In this document: positions 20,047 to 28,835 of the stretch, piece by piece | Position numbering within the stretch: the stretch's first letter is position 1 | Layout: the number at the start of each line of letters is the position of its first letter | Assembly: GCA_903865775.1 (NCBI GenBank) | Contig: CAIPKZ010000083.1 | Location: 1 to 51,923, forward strand | Source of the DNA: an uncultured Prolixibacteraceae bacterium | Lineage (GTDB): Bacteria; Bacteroidota; Bacteroidia; Bacteroidales; Prolixibacteraceae | Length of the DNA stretch: 51,923 bases | Direction: 5' to 3' | Translations under genes and position numbers: made by a program | The notes under the pieces: generated by a model | What the model was told of the DNA's origin: nothing | Database searches by the model: none | What the model saw: only the letters and a program-made list of their open reading frames with translations

Positions 20047-20065
20047 AATAGCACGAAAGTGTCAT
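20047..20065 (-). promoter_or_regulatory. Copy 2 of 19-bp motif ATGACACTTTCGTGCTATT, candidate operator
   Basis: Exact match to 112-130; lies in the divergent intergenic region between C1 peptidase and LuxR-type regulator. Confidence 0.55.
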
Positions 20066-20230
20066 TTTTGCAGGAGTCGATTTTATGTGGCAAATTTTGC
20101 CAATTCAAACTCAAAAGTTCATTTTTCTTTAAATCAGGGGTTACTTTTCAGGCATTCTCAGAATTAATAGTAATAAAGTAAGTTCAATGCATTTTTAGAA
20201 ATTTTCACCAACTCCACAAAACTGTATCCT

Positions 20231-21007
20231 ATGAAAAGTGAAAATAATACGCTGGATTATCTGCAGAAGAACAACTTTGCAATCGATAAAAAGCCTGACA
20301 CCAGAAAGCTAAATTCTGCACTTAAATCTTCTGTTTCTGAGCTGAAAGAAACTAAGCCTTTGTTCTATTTCGGCTGTTGTTTAGTCGATCATTCAGGCAA
20401 ACAGTTTGCATGCATTCATGAGCACTGCCACCGATGTTTTTATAACGATCTTTTGAATGAGACCCGTGATTTTCATGCACTTCAATTTCATCCTGAAGAC
20501 CGAGAACTCTGGGAGGATAAAGTCTTTCCTGACATCCTCAGGTTTATTAATCCTATTCCGGTCAGTGAAATTCATGATTACCGCTTGTCATTCAATCACC
20601 GGTTTATTCAAAATAACGAAACCATTTCTGAGTTTTTACTCGAAGGAACATTTGCCCCTTCGATAACGTCCAGAAGCCCGGTGATTAATCTGAAAGTATT
20701 TACCGAAATCGGTGACATCAAAACGGATAACACCATTAACCTTACCATTTACAGGTATTCCAAACATCTTGGATATCAGAAGGTTTTCTCCAAAAGATAC
20801 GGACAAAAATGCAATTCATACTTATCACAGCGTGAACTCGAAATTATTAAGCTTTGCCACGAAGGGCGGAGCAGTAAGATGATTGCTGAAAAGCTCAACC
20901 TGAGTATCCATACCATTAAAAACCACAAGCGCAATTGTATGGAGAAAACAATGACACACAATATAACCGAGCTTATCCATCATTGCCTTGTCTATAATTG
21001 GTTGTAG
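20231..21007 (+). CDS. LuxR-type HTH transcriptional regulator
   Basis: C-terminal LSQRELEIIKLCHEGRSSKMIAEKLNLSIHTIKNHKRNCMEKTMTHNITELI. Confidence 0.85.
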   Translation: MKSENNTLDYLQKNNFAIDKKPDTRKLNSALKSSVSELKETKPLFYFGCCLVDHSGKQFACIHEHCHRCFYNDLLNETRDFHALQFHPEDRELWEDKVFPDILRFINPIPVSEIHDYRLSFNHRFIQNNETISEFLLEGTFAPSITSRSPVINLKVFTEIGDIKTDNTINLTIYRYSKHLGYQKVFSKRYGQKCNSYLSQRELEIIKLCHEGRSSKMIAEKLNLSIHTIKNHKRNCMEKTMTHNITELIHHCLVYNWL

Positions 21008-21044
21008 AATTTTTCATTGACTTCCGAAATAGAAAATATACTCT

Positions 21045-21052
21045 ATTTTTGC
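21045..21052 (+). promoter_or_regulatory. Putative -7 box TATTTTTG upstream of LMW-PTP
   Basis: TAnnTTTG match ~20 bp upstream of ATG. Confidence 0.35.
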
Positions 21053-21071
21053 CTTCCAAAAGACAAAACCA

Positions 21072-21542
21072 ATGAATCATGTACTTTTTGTTTGCCTGGG
21101 GAACATCTGCCGCAGCCCCAGTGCAGAAGCGGTCTTCAATGCATTGATCGCAAAGGAAGGTCTCGAAAATGAATTGATTTGTGATTCGGCCGGAACGCTC
21201 GCATATCATGCCGGAGAACCTGCTGATTACCGGATGAAGCAATTTGCAAAAAAAAGAGGATATCATTTGACCAGCATTTCGAGGCCGGTAGATCCAAAAA
21301 CAGATTTCGACCGATTCAATTTCATTATTGGAATGGACAGACAAAATGTGTCTGACCTGAAATCGATGGCAAGGAATGAAGATGATAAAAAGCGAATTTT
21401 TCTTATGACCGATTTCTGTTCGGATCAGAGTTATGACTCTGTACCTGATCCTTACTATGGCGGTGCTGCCGGGTTTGAACTTGTCCTGGATATTCTGGAA
21501 GATGCCTGCGCAGGACTAATCCGGAAAGTTCGGGAAAGATAA
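21072..21542 (+). CDS. Low-molecular-weight protein tyrosine phosphatase
   Basis: VLFVCLGNICRSPSAEAVF P-loop and C-terminal VPDPYYGG Asp loop. Confidence 0.93.
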   Translation: MNHVLFVCLGNICRSPSAEAVFNALIAKEGLENELICDSAGTLAYHAGEPADYRMKQFAKKRGYHLTSISRPVDPKTDFDRFNFIIGMDRQNVSDLKSMARNEDDKKRIFLMTDFCSDQSYDSVPDPYYGGAAGFELVLDILEDACAGLIRKVRER

Positions 21543-21637
21543 GAGTGTACAGTGATCAGTCGCAGTGTTCCAGGAAAATGCAGTCATTTATAGTCATTTG
21601 CTTCGCGTCATTATAAATACTTTGGTTTCGATTTTGC

Positions 21638-21661
21638 AGAGACGCATGGCCGTGCGTCTCT
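21638..21661. repeat. Perfect inverted repeat AGAGACGCA-TGGCCG-TGCGTCTCT (REP-like / possible terminator)
   Basis: 9-bp perfect arms, 6-nt loop, between convergent genes; no obvious T-tract. Confidence 0.6.
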
Positions 21662-21696
21662 AACATTTGAATTGCAATCTGGACCATGGAGTTTTC

Positions 21697-22830
21697 TTAT
21701 AACTGATCGCAAATCTGGAGCAAGGTGTGATATAAGAATGGTGGGTTATAGTTTAAATCGGCTTTTCCAAAACGCACAATAATGACTTTTTTTTCAGGAT
21801 AAATGTATATAAACTGTCCGTATAGTCCAATAGCATAGAAACTTCCGTATTTCTTGGGGCCAATTCCCCAGTTATAATGGTAAGTAAGCCGCTGCCCGTT
21901 CTCTTTCGATGAATGAAGGGTTTTATCGATCCACTCTTCAGGAATGATTTGTTTGCCGTTCCAGTTTCCATGATTCAAATACAGTCGGCCAAACTTAGCA
22001 AAGTCAACAGTTCGGGCATTCAGGCAGCAAAAGGCTTTTTCCGTTCCGTCAGCTTCATTATTACTCAAACTCCACGAAGCCGGATATTCCATTTCGAGCG
22101 GTTTCCAGATTTTCTCTTCGAGGTATTTCGAAACACTCAGACCTGTGGCCCGCTTAAGAATCATTGCAAGTAATTGTGTATTAATGTTACTGTATTCAAA
22201 CCGTTCGCCGGGAACATAATACGGACGAATATTAAAAATATCCTGTGACAGGTTTTTACCCCAGTAAAATTCCTGAACCCCACCTACATGATTTTTATTT
22301 TCCTTGTAATGAATACCTGAAGTGTGATCGAGCAAATGATCGATCGTTACCGCTTCAAAACCCTGATTCTGAAGCTCTGGAAAATATTGGGTGATTTTTG
22401 TTTCTGTACCTTGAATTCTGCCTTCAGCTATTGCAATTCCAAGCAACGCTGAGATAAACGCCTTCGCTACCGAAAATGAACTGACAATACTTGTATCGGA
22501 TATGGATTGGTCATAATACTCATGCAAAATGGTATCATTCCGGATAATCAGGAGCGAAAGTGTTTTATATTCTTTCAGGAATTCGTTGAGTGGCTGGGCG
22601 GTTGCATCAATTTTCCTGCTGTCAACCTCAATGTTCTTACCTAAATTCAGGTTTTGATCATGTTTGAAAAAATGGAATGCAGTGTTTCCAGACTGTATTT
22701 TCCGACTTGCAAACAGTTTGTAATCATCCGATTCAGGCACCCCAATTTTACTGAATTTTGAAAAATTTCCACATCCGGACAATAGAAGCAGAAAGACAAT
22801 CAGGCAATTAAATTGGCAATACTTTATCAT
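21697..22830 (-). CDS. Serine hydrolase (beta-lactamase class C family), lipoprotein
   Basis: Lipobox LLLLSGCG; SSFSVAKAFISALLGIAI (SxxK), YEYSNINTQ (YxN), HYNWGIG. Confidence 0.88.
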   Translation of the reverse strand: MIKYCQFNCLIVFLLLLSGCGNFSKFSKIGVPESDDYKLFASRKIQSGNTAFHFFKHDQNLNLGKNIEVDSRKIDATAQPLNEFLKEYKTLSLLIIRNDTILHEYYDQSISDTSIVSSFSVAKAFISALLGIAIAEGRIQGTETKITQYFPELQNQGFEAVTIDHLLDHTSGIHYKENKNHVGGVQEFYWGKNLSQDIFNIRPYYVPGERFEYSNINTQLLAMILKRATGLSVSKYLEEKIWKPLEMEYPASWSLSNNEADGTEKAFCCLNARTVDFAKFGRLYLNHGNWNGKQIIPEEWIDKTLHSSKENGQRLTYHYNWGIGPKKYGSFYAIGLYGQFIYIYPEKKVIIVRFGKADLNYNPPFLYHTLLQICDQL

Positions 22831-22893
22831 TGATGGCTTTTTGTCAAATCCTTTTCAGCTTGGAAAACAGGAACAAATAACCTGTTTGCATGA

Positions 22894-23604
22894 TCAGTTG
22901 CCAATCGCAACATCCAGAATGCGTTCAACGTGAATTTTGGCGGTATTGATCAGTTCGATGTCTTCCATATCGCTTGATTTCAGAATCAGCGGCAATTCGG
23001 TTCCTCCCAGAATCAGGCTGTCGATCTGACCTTCAACATACATTCTTTTGGCAATGGAGAGCAAACGTTCCTTTGTTTCCTGAAGAAAACGTCCCCTGAC
23101 CAATTCTTCCATATAAATTTTATGGATGTATTTTCGTTCATCAGGCATTGGCGTAATAATTTCCATTCCTGAAGCATCGAACCCATCCTGAAAAAAATCT
23201 CCTTCCATGGTTGGAAGTGTGCCAAATAAACCGAGCCTGTTGTGACCTTTTGACTGTGCATAGCCAATAGTAGAATCAACAATACTGACCATTTTGGTTT
23301 TTACCCGCTTAGACAAAGATTCATAAACCAGATGCGGGGTATTTGAAGCCATAAATATCACCTTGGCACCGGCTTTTTCCAATACGAATATTTCTTCCGA
23401 TAAAAAATCGACCAACTCTTCCAAATGATCATTTGTTATCAGGTTCATCATGTGAGTCATGTTGATGCTGTTGATAACGATAGAAGGGTATTCGCGAAGT
23501 CCGGTACGCTCCTGAAAACGGGAAATAATCCGGTTATAATAATCAACTGTTGATGCCGGGGCAATTCCACCTATCATCCCGATGGTTTTGTAATGTTTTG
23601 TCAT
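22894..23604 (-). CDS. Aspartate/glutamate racemase-family protein (catalytic Cys positions substituted)
   Basis: KTIGMIGGIAPASTVDYYNRI; IFMASNTPHLVY; SLILGGTELPLIL. Confidence 0.8.
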   Translation of the reverse strand: MTKHYKTIGMIGGIAPASTVDYYNRIISRFQERTGLREYPSIVINSINMTHMMNLITNDHLEELVDFLSEEIFVLEKAGAKVIFMASNTPHLVYESLSKRVKTKMVSIVDSTIGYAQSKGHNRLGLFGTLPTMEGDFFQDGFDASGMEIITPMPDERKYIHKIYMEELVRGRFLQETKERLLSIAKRMYVEGQIDSLILGGTELPLILKSSDMEDIELINTAKIHVERILDVAIGN

Positions 23605-23698
23605 ACGTCAAACGGTATTTTTAGAACATCAATGAATATCTTTGATCTGTCAATTTCCTTTCGTCACTTCCCAAACCTTCCTTCATTCGACAGGTAAT

Positions 23699-24043
23699 TT
23701 AACCTCCTGATCGTTTAACCCGGTAATTTTCACTTTTTAAAATTTCAATTACCTTATTACAAAAATCTCCCTGAACGAGAATTTCGCCATCTTTCGCAGA
23801 ACCACCCACACCGCATTTAGTTTTTAAAAGTTTAGCGAGGATTTTCAAATCTTCGTCTTTGCCAACAAAACCAGTAACCAGGGTTGCCTTTTTCCCATTC
23901 CGCTGCTTTTTATCCAATTGAACCCTCAAATCCTGCTTACCCGGATCTAAGGTTTCCGACTCATCAACAATATCTTTATTGTATTGAAAATCAGGATTTG
24001 TAGAGTAAACCGTCCCTAATCTTTCCTTCCAGTCGTTGGCCAT
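23699..24043 (-). CDS. SUI1/eIF1-like (YciH-type) translation factor
   Basis: LDKKQRNGKKATLVTGFVG...LAKLLKTKCGVGGSAKDGEILVQGDF; start MANDWKERLG at 24043. Confidence 0.88.
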   Translation of the reverse strand: MANDWKERLGTVYSTNPDFQYNKDIVDESETLDPGKQDLRVQLDKKQRNGKKATLVTGFVGKDEDLKILAKLLKTKCGVGGSAKDGEILVQGDFCNKVIEILKSENYRVKRSGG

Positions 24044-24093
24044 CCTTTTTGAAATTTCGATCAAAGATAGCAGATTTAAAGTTGAATAAATTC

Positions 24094-25737
24094 TTACCGC
24101 AAAACTTCTTCCATAATATTTCCTATACAATGATCCGGAATAGGCATGTGTAGAATTTCCATGATAGTTGGAACCATGTCCTGCCCATAAGTTTTACTGC
24201 GTATTTGTTTGTGGTTTACCGAATTGCCATAAAGGATGAATGGGATATTGGAATTGTCGTTGTATATGGTACGCTGGTATTTGTACACCGGTTGCCAGCC
24301 ATCTTCGAGCTGGTAAAGTACATCACCCGATCGTTTAAAATTGTACGAATTTGCAATTACTGCAAGTTGCCCTTTGGCATAATCGCCCTGTGCAAAGGAT
24401 GAGGATGGCAAGGCAATTTTCACTCCTTCAAATTGATTGATGAAATTAGCAGTTTTGGTCTGAATGTCGGCCAATGAAATATTTTTCTTTTCAAGCAAAT
24501 CATAGTTGAAATAGAGTTGCTGATCGCTGACTACTTCAATGTAATCGCCCTGGCCATAAGTGATATTCAAAAAAGATTTCAACAAGGCTATGGCACTTTC
24601 GGGCGAAAATGTCCCCCCGGGCATATTAAATTCTTCTTTCAGATAATCGACCGGGTACACTGATGAGCAACTTGAAGTTAATACAACCAGTGAATTCCCT
24701 TTTCCAACCGCTTTGTCGAGGTAGTCAAGAATCAAGGCAATATCCTGATCGAGCCGGAGATAGGTGTCTTCCATTTCGACGGAAGCAGGTCCAAAGGAAT
24801 TGTTCTCATAATCCATCGATGCAAATGTAACAGCCAGAAAATCCGGAAATTCATCCTTTCCAAGCTTCTCTGCAATCATCAGGTTGATAGCAAAATCTTT
24901 CACGATTGTGTTTCCATAAGGAGTGGTTTTCAGGAACTTATAACTGCCGGCATTTTCTTTAATTTTCTTCAGGTTGTAGGGGAAGGTGTTCCATTTGTCG
25001 TAATAGCCTTTCTCTAAGATATAGTCATCGCTCAGGCTTTCCTCATAGCTCGAAACAGGCAAAAGGGTAGTCCATTCACGTTGAGTATAGGCTTTTGCGA
25101 AGCTTTTTTCATTGAATTGGCGAACCCATTCAGGAAATATATCCACGTAGTAAGAGCTTGAAATCATGTTCCCGTTTTGAGTATCAAACCAATATGCTCC
25201 ATCAGCAGCATGACCGGCTGAGAGTACAGCGCTCATATCGTTCATCGCCACACTGAACACCTTTGATTTATTGCGCGAATCTATTTTAATGAGGTCACCA
25301 ATGGTTGGACACAGAAGTTTGCTGGCAGACCGTTCACCTTCCTTCGAGTCGCTTCCAACTGTAATAAAGTAATTATCTTCAATGCTATTCACTTCCTTCT
25401 TTTTCAGACGGTCGTACCAACTATCATTAATAATACCATGAATTGCCGGATCAACACCGGTAAAAAGAGTCGCTGTTCCCGTTGAAATTTTCTGAATATG
25501 CAAATCGAGCTGAGCATTGTTACAAACAGCACCTTCATTAATCAGCCGCTTAAAACCTCCGGCCTGAAACTTGTTCCAGTAACGGGTAAGGTAATCCGTC
25601 CGCATCTGATCAACCGATAATACCAGAACCAAACGGGGAATATTGGTGTCGGTGGCTTTAACGTTCTGTGCTACAAGGAGATTTCCCGAAAAAAATGTCA
25701 GGATCACAAATAGACAGAGAATATTTCGTTTTGTCAT
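24094..25737 (-). CDS. PafA-like alkaline phosphatase-superfamily protein, probable pseudoenzyme
   Basis: PRLVLVLSVDQMRTDYLTRYWNKFQAGGFKRLINEGA, LFTGVDPAIHGIINDSWYD, AGHAADGAYWFD, MDYENNSFGP; metal-ligand positions substituted. Confidence 0.8.
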   Translation of the reverse strand: MTKRNILCLFVILTFFSGNLLVAQNVKATDTNIPRLVLVLSVDQMRTDYLTRYWNKFQAGGFKRLINEGAVCNNAQLDLHIQKISTGTATLFTGVDPAIHGIINDSWYDRLKKKEVNSIEDNYFITVGSDSKEGERSASKLLCPTIGDLIKIDSRNKSKVFSVAMNDMSAVLSAGHAADGAYWFDTQNGNMISSSYYVDIFPEWVRQFNEKSFAKAYTQREWTTLLPVSSYEESLSDDYILEKGYYDKWNTFPYNLKKIKENAGSYKFLKTTPYGNTIVKDFAINLMIAEKLGKDEFPDFLAVTFASMDYENNSFGPASVEMEDTYLRLDQDIALILDYLDKAVGKGNSLVVLTSSCSSVYPVDYLKEEFNMPGGTFSPESAIALLKSFLNITYGQGDYIEVVSDQQLYFNYDLLEKKNISLADIQTKTANFINQFEGVKIALPSSSFAQGDYAKGQLAVIANSYNFKRSGDVLYQLEDGWQPVYKYQRTIYNDNSNIPFILYGNSVNHKQIRSKTYGQDMVPTIMEILHMPIPDHCIGNIMEEVLR

Positions 25738-26184
25738 AGTTGGCTAATTTTGAATGGCAAAAGTATAAAAACAAAAACTCATCGCCAATTGCCTTGAACA
25801 ACGAAAAATGCATTAAAAAAATTATTCAGGTTGAATTCCTGCTCGAATAAAGTATTGTGTTTTTGAAGCGACCGGAAATCTAACCCAACTTATGAAACCA
25901 CACATAAAAGGCTGCTTAAATTGAAAAAAACAATTTTTGAGGGTTTCTGACAAAGAGTTTGTCCGTTCATCGTCATTATTTTGAACAATCTGTCATTTTA
26001 AGTGCTGATATTCAGCAAAAAAGGCCATTTTTCCAATTCGCATCCGGAATCGACGTCCGAAAAACTGACGAAAGTCAACCAATGTTGTTAAACATTCATT
26101 TCAATAGATATAACTAACTGTTATTCTGAAAAATACATTTGTATTCGATTTTCTCAAATTAAAATTTACAACCTCCGAATGTAA

Positions 26185-26192
26185 TAACTTTG
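26185..26192 (+). promoter_or_regulatory. Putative -7 box TAACTTTG upstream of gdhA
   Basis: TAnnTTTG match in long intergenic region. Confidence 0.4.
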
Positions 26193-26280
26193 AACATCAC
26201 TAAATATTTCAAAAAGCAAAACGAGCCATGGTATTACTTTCTGCACAACGCTGAATTCCAAATATCAAAATTGGCGAGTT

Positions 26281-26302
26281 CCTGCCGGCCGGACAGACAG
26301 GC
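26281..26302. repeat. GC-rich imperfect palindrome cctgccggccggacagacaggc in gdhA leader
   Basis: CCGGCCGG core with CCTG/CAGG flanks in an otherwise AT-rich leader. Confidence 0.4.
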
Positions 26303-26335
26303 ATTTGACAAATAAAAAAAACAAATTATAAAGAG

Positions 26336-27670
26336 ATGAAAGCAGACATCAACGAATTTTTGGAAGCCCTGAAGGCACGTACCCCGGGCGAACGTGAGTT
26401 CCATCAGGCAGTTCAGGAAGTTATTGAATCGGTTTGGGATGTGTACCAGAAAAATCCGCGTTATCAGAAAGCTAAAATTCTGGAACGAATTGTAGAACCT
26501 GAACGCACAATTATATTCCGGGTACCATGGATCGATGATCGGGGCGAGGTACAGGTAAACCGTGGCTACCGTGTGGAATTTAATTCAGCAATCGGGCCAT
26601 ACAAAGGTGGTTTGCGATTTCACCCGACAGTAACTTTAAGTGTCCTGAAATTTCTGGGATTCGAACAAACGTTTAAAAATAGCCTGACGACACTGCCAAT
26701 GGGCGGCGGTAAAGGCGGTTCAGACTTTAATCCAAAAGGCAAATCGGATAACGAAATTATGCGTTTTTGCCAGTCATTCATGTCTGAACTGTACCGGCAC
26801 ATTGGTCCAAATACCGACGTACCGGCTGGTGACATTGGTGTTGGTGGCCGCGAGATCGGGTTCTTGTTCGGACAGTATAAACGTCTTAAAAATGAATTCA
26901 CCGGTGTTTTAACAGGCAAAGGAATTGGTTGGGGAGGAAGTTTGATCCGTCCGGAAGCAACAGGTTTCGGAGCAGTCTATTTTGTGCAGCATATACTCAG
27001 TAACCTGGGAAAAGATATCGAAGGTAAAACATTCAGTGTTTCAGGATTTGGGAATGTGGCCTGGGGTGCAATCATTAAGATTAACGAATTGGGTGGCAAG
27101 GTAGTTACCATTTCCGGACCTGATGGATATATTCATGATGCTAACGGCATAACAGGCGAAAAGGTGGATTATCTGCTCGAACTTCGGGCTTCAAATAATG
27201 ATGTAGTTGAACCTTACGCTGCTGAATTCGGCGCACAGTTTTTTGCCGGAAAAAAGCCATGGGAATGCCCGGTTGACATTGCAATGCCATGTGCCTGCGA
27301 AAACGAAGTCAATCTCGAAGATGCCAAAACACTGGTAAAAAACGGCTGCTTCCTTGTGGCTGAAACCTCAAACATGGGCTGTACTGCTGATGCAGTTGAA
27401 TACCTGACAGAGGTGATTACTTATGCACCTGGGAAAGCAGTAAATGCAGGTGGAGTTGCCGTCTCAGGACTTGAAATGTCGCAAAACTCCATCCGGATGA
27501 ACTGGCCCAAAGAAGAAGTGGATAAATATCTGCACCGCATCATGAAAGACATTCATGAAACTTGCGTAAAATATGGCCGGAAAGGAAACAAAGTGAATTA
27601 TGTGGTAGGCGCCAATGTTGGTGGCTTTGTAAAAGTTGCTGACGCCATGCTTGCCCAGGGAATCGTTTAA
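26336..27670 (+). CDS. gdhA: Glutamate dehydrogenase (NADP-type, hexameric)
   Basis: GYRVEFNSAIGPYKGGLRFHPTV, LPMGGGKGGSDFNPKGKSDNEIMRFCQSFM, DVPAGDIGVGGREIG, 444 aa. Confidence 0.96.
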   Translation: MKADINEFLEALKARTPGEREFHQAVQEVIESVWDVYQKNPRYQKAKILERIVEPERTIIFRVPWIDDRGEVQVNRGYRVEFNSAIGPYKGGLRFHPTVTLSVLKFLGFEQTFKNSLTTLPMGGGKGGSDFNPKGKSDNEIMRFCQSFMSELYRHIGPNTDVPAGDIGVGGREIGFLFGQYKRLKNEFTGVLTGKGIGWGGSLIRPEATGFGAVYFVQHILSNLGKDIEGKTFSVSGFGNVAWGAIIKINELGGKVVTISGPDGYIHDANGITGEKVDYLLELRASNNDVVEPYAAEFGAQFFAGKKPWECPVDIAMPCACENEVNLEDAKTLVKNGCFLVAETSNMGCTADAVEYLTEVITYAPGKAVNAGGVAVSGLEMSQNSIRMNWPKEEVDKYLHRIMKDIHETCVKYGRKGNKVNYVVGANVGGFVKVADAMLAQGIV

Positions 27671-27697
27671 TAAAAAAACGTTTTCAACGTCAGGAAA

Positions 27698-27745
27698 TGT
27701 CCCGGAAATTTCTTCTCACGAGGAGATTCCGGGACATATTTTTTG
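27698..27745 (+). terminator. Intrinsic terminator after gdhA
   Basis: atgtcccggaa...ttccgggacat stem followed by attttttt-like tract. Confidence 0.75.
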
Positions 27746-27876
27746 CACCCAGATTGATTCCTGATTGATTTTAAGGCTCTTAAAATGTTGATTTTCCATT
27801 CATTTTCCAATAAAATAATATTCGCTTCATATTCAGGAGTTTTATTTTGTCTTATTTTGCTAAAATTTTGCGGAAA

Positions 27877-28641
27877 ATGTTGATTGACACGCATTCTCAT
27901 ATTTATTCAACGGACTTTATTCATGACTTGGATGAAGTCATTCAAAGGGCCTACTCAAACGATGTCAGGAAGATTATTCTTCCCAACATTGACAGTTCTT
28001 CCGTAAAAAATCTTTTGAATCTGGTTGATACATACCCACATATTTGCTTCCCACTCATGGGTTTACATCCAACTTCGGTAAACCACGATTATCTGGAAGA
28101 ATTACAGCTTGTTGAATACTGGCTTAAAAAACGCAAATTTTACGGAATTGGCGAAATTGGAATCGACTTGTACTGGGACAAATCCTTTCTCGAGGAGCAG
28201 TTACATGCATTCCGGGTTCAGCTTGACCTGGCAAAACAGTATAGTTTGCCGGTTGTTATTCATGTCCGCGATTCGTTTGACGAAGTTTACGAGGTGTTAA
28301 ATGATGTCAAAGACGATAAACTGACCGGCGTTTTTCACAGTTTTACCGGAACCCTTGAACAGTCCAGAATGGTGACCGACCTTGGATTCAAGATTGGGGT
28401 CAATGGAATTGTCACTTTCAAAAAAAGCGGAATGGATGAGGTTATCAAACAAATAGACCCGTCACACCTGATCCTTGAAACCGATTCTCCTTATTTGACT
28501 CCCGCTCCTTTCCGCGGAAAAAGAAACGAAAGCTCATACCTGGTATATGTAGCACAAAAAATTGCCGATCTGCACCAGATGACAGTTGGCGATGTTGCAA
28601 AAATCACCACCGAAAATGCCCGCAATCTATTTGGCATTTAA
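27877..28641 (+). CDS. TatD-family metal-dependent hydrolase
   Basis: MLIDTHSHIYS, GEIGIDLYWD, VIHVRDSFDE, GVFHSFTGT, LETDSPYLTPAPFRGKRNESSYL. Confidence 0.93.
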   Translation: MLIDTHSHIYSTDFIHDLDEVIQRAYSNDVRKIILPNIDSSSVKNLLNLVDTYPHICFPLMGLHPTSVNHDYLEELQLVEYWLKKRKFYGIGEIGIDLYWDKSFLEEQLHAFRVQLDLAKQYSLPVVIHVRDSFDEVYEVLNDVKDDKLTGVFHSFTGTLEQSRMVTDLGFKIGVNGIVTFKKSGMDEVIKQIDPSHLILETDSPYLTPAPFRGKRNESSYLVYVAQKIADLHQMTVGDVAKITTENARNLFGI

Positions 28642-28835
28642 CTATCTTCCTCCTCCTTTTTCGACTTGTCACCAATAATTCTCAGAAAAAACTGAGCTAC
28701 TGAAATTTATTGTATTGTAATCAAAAAGAGTTATTTTCGCAATGCAAATTTCAGTGCAGTGTCAAACCATTCATTGAAGTATTGCTGCCTAAAAAAACCA
28801 TCTTCAATATTTCCGTATAATTAGCAAGTACACAA

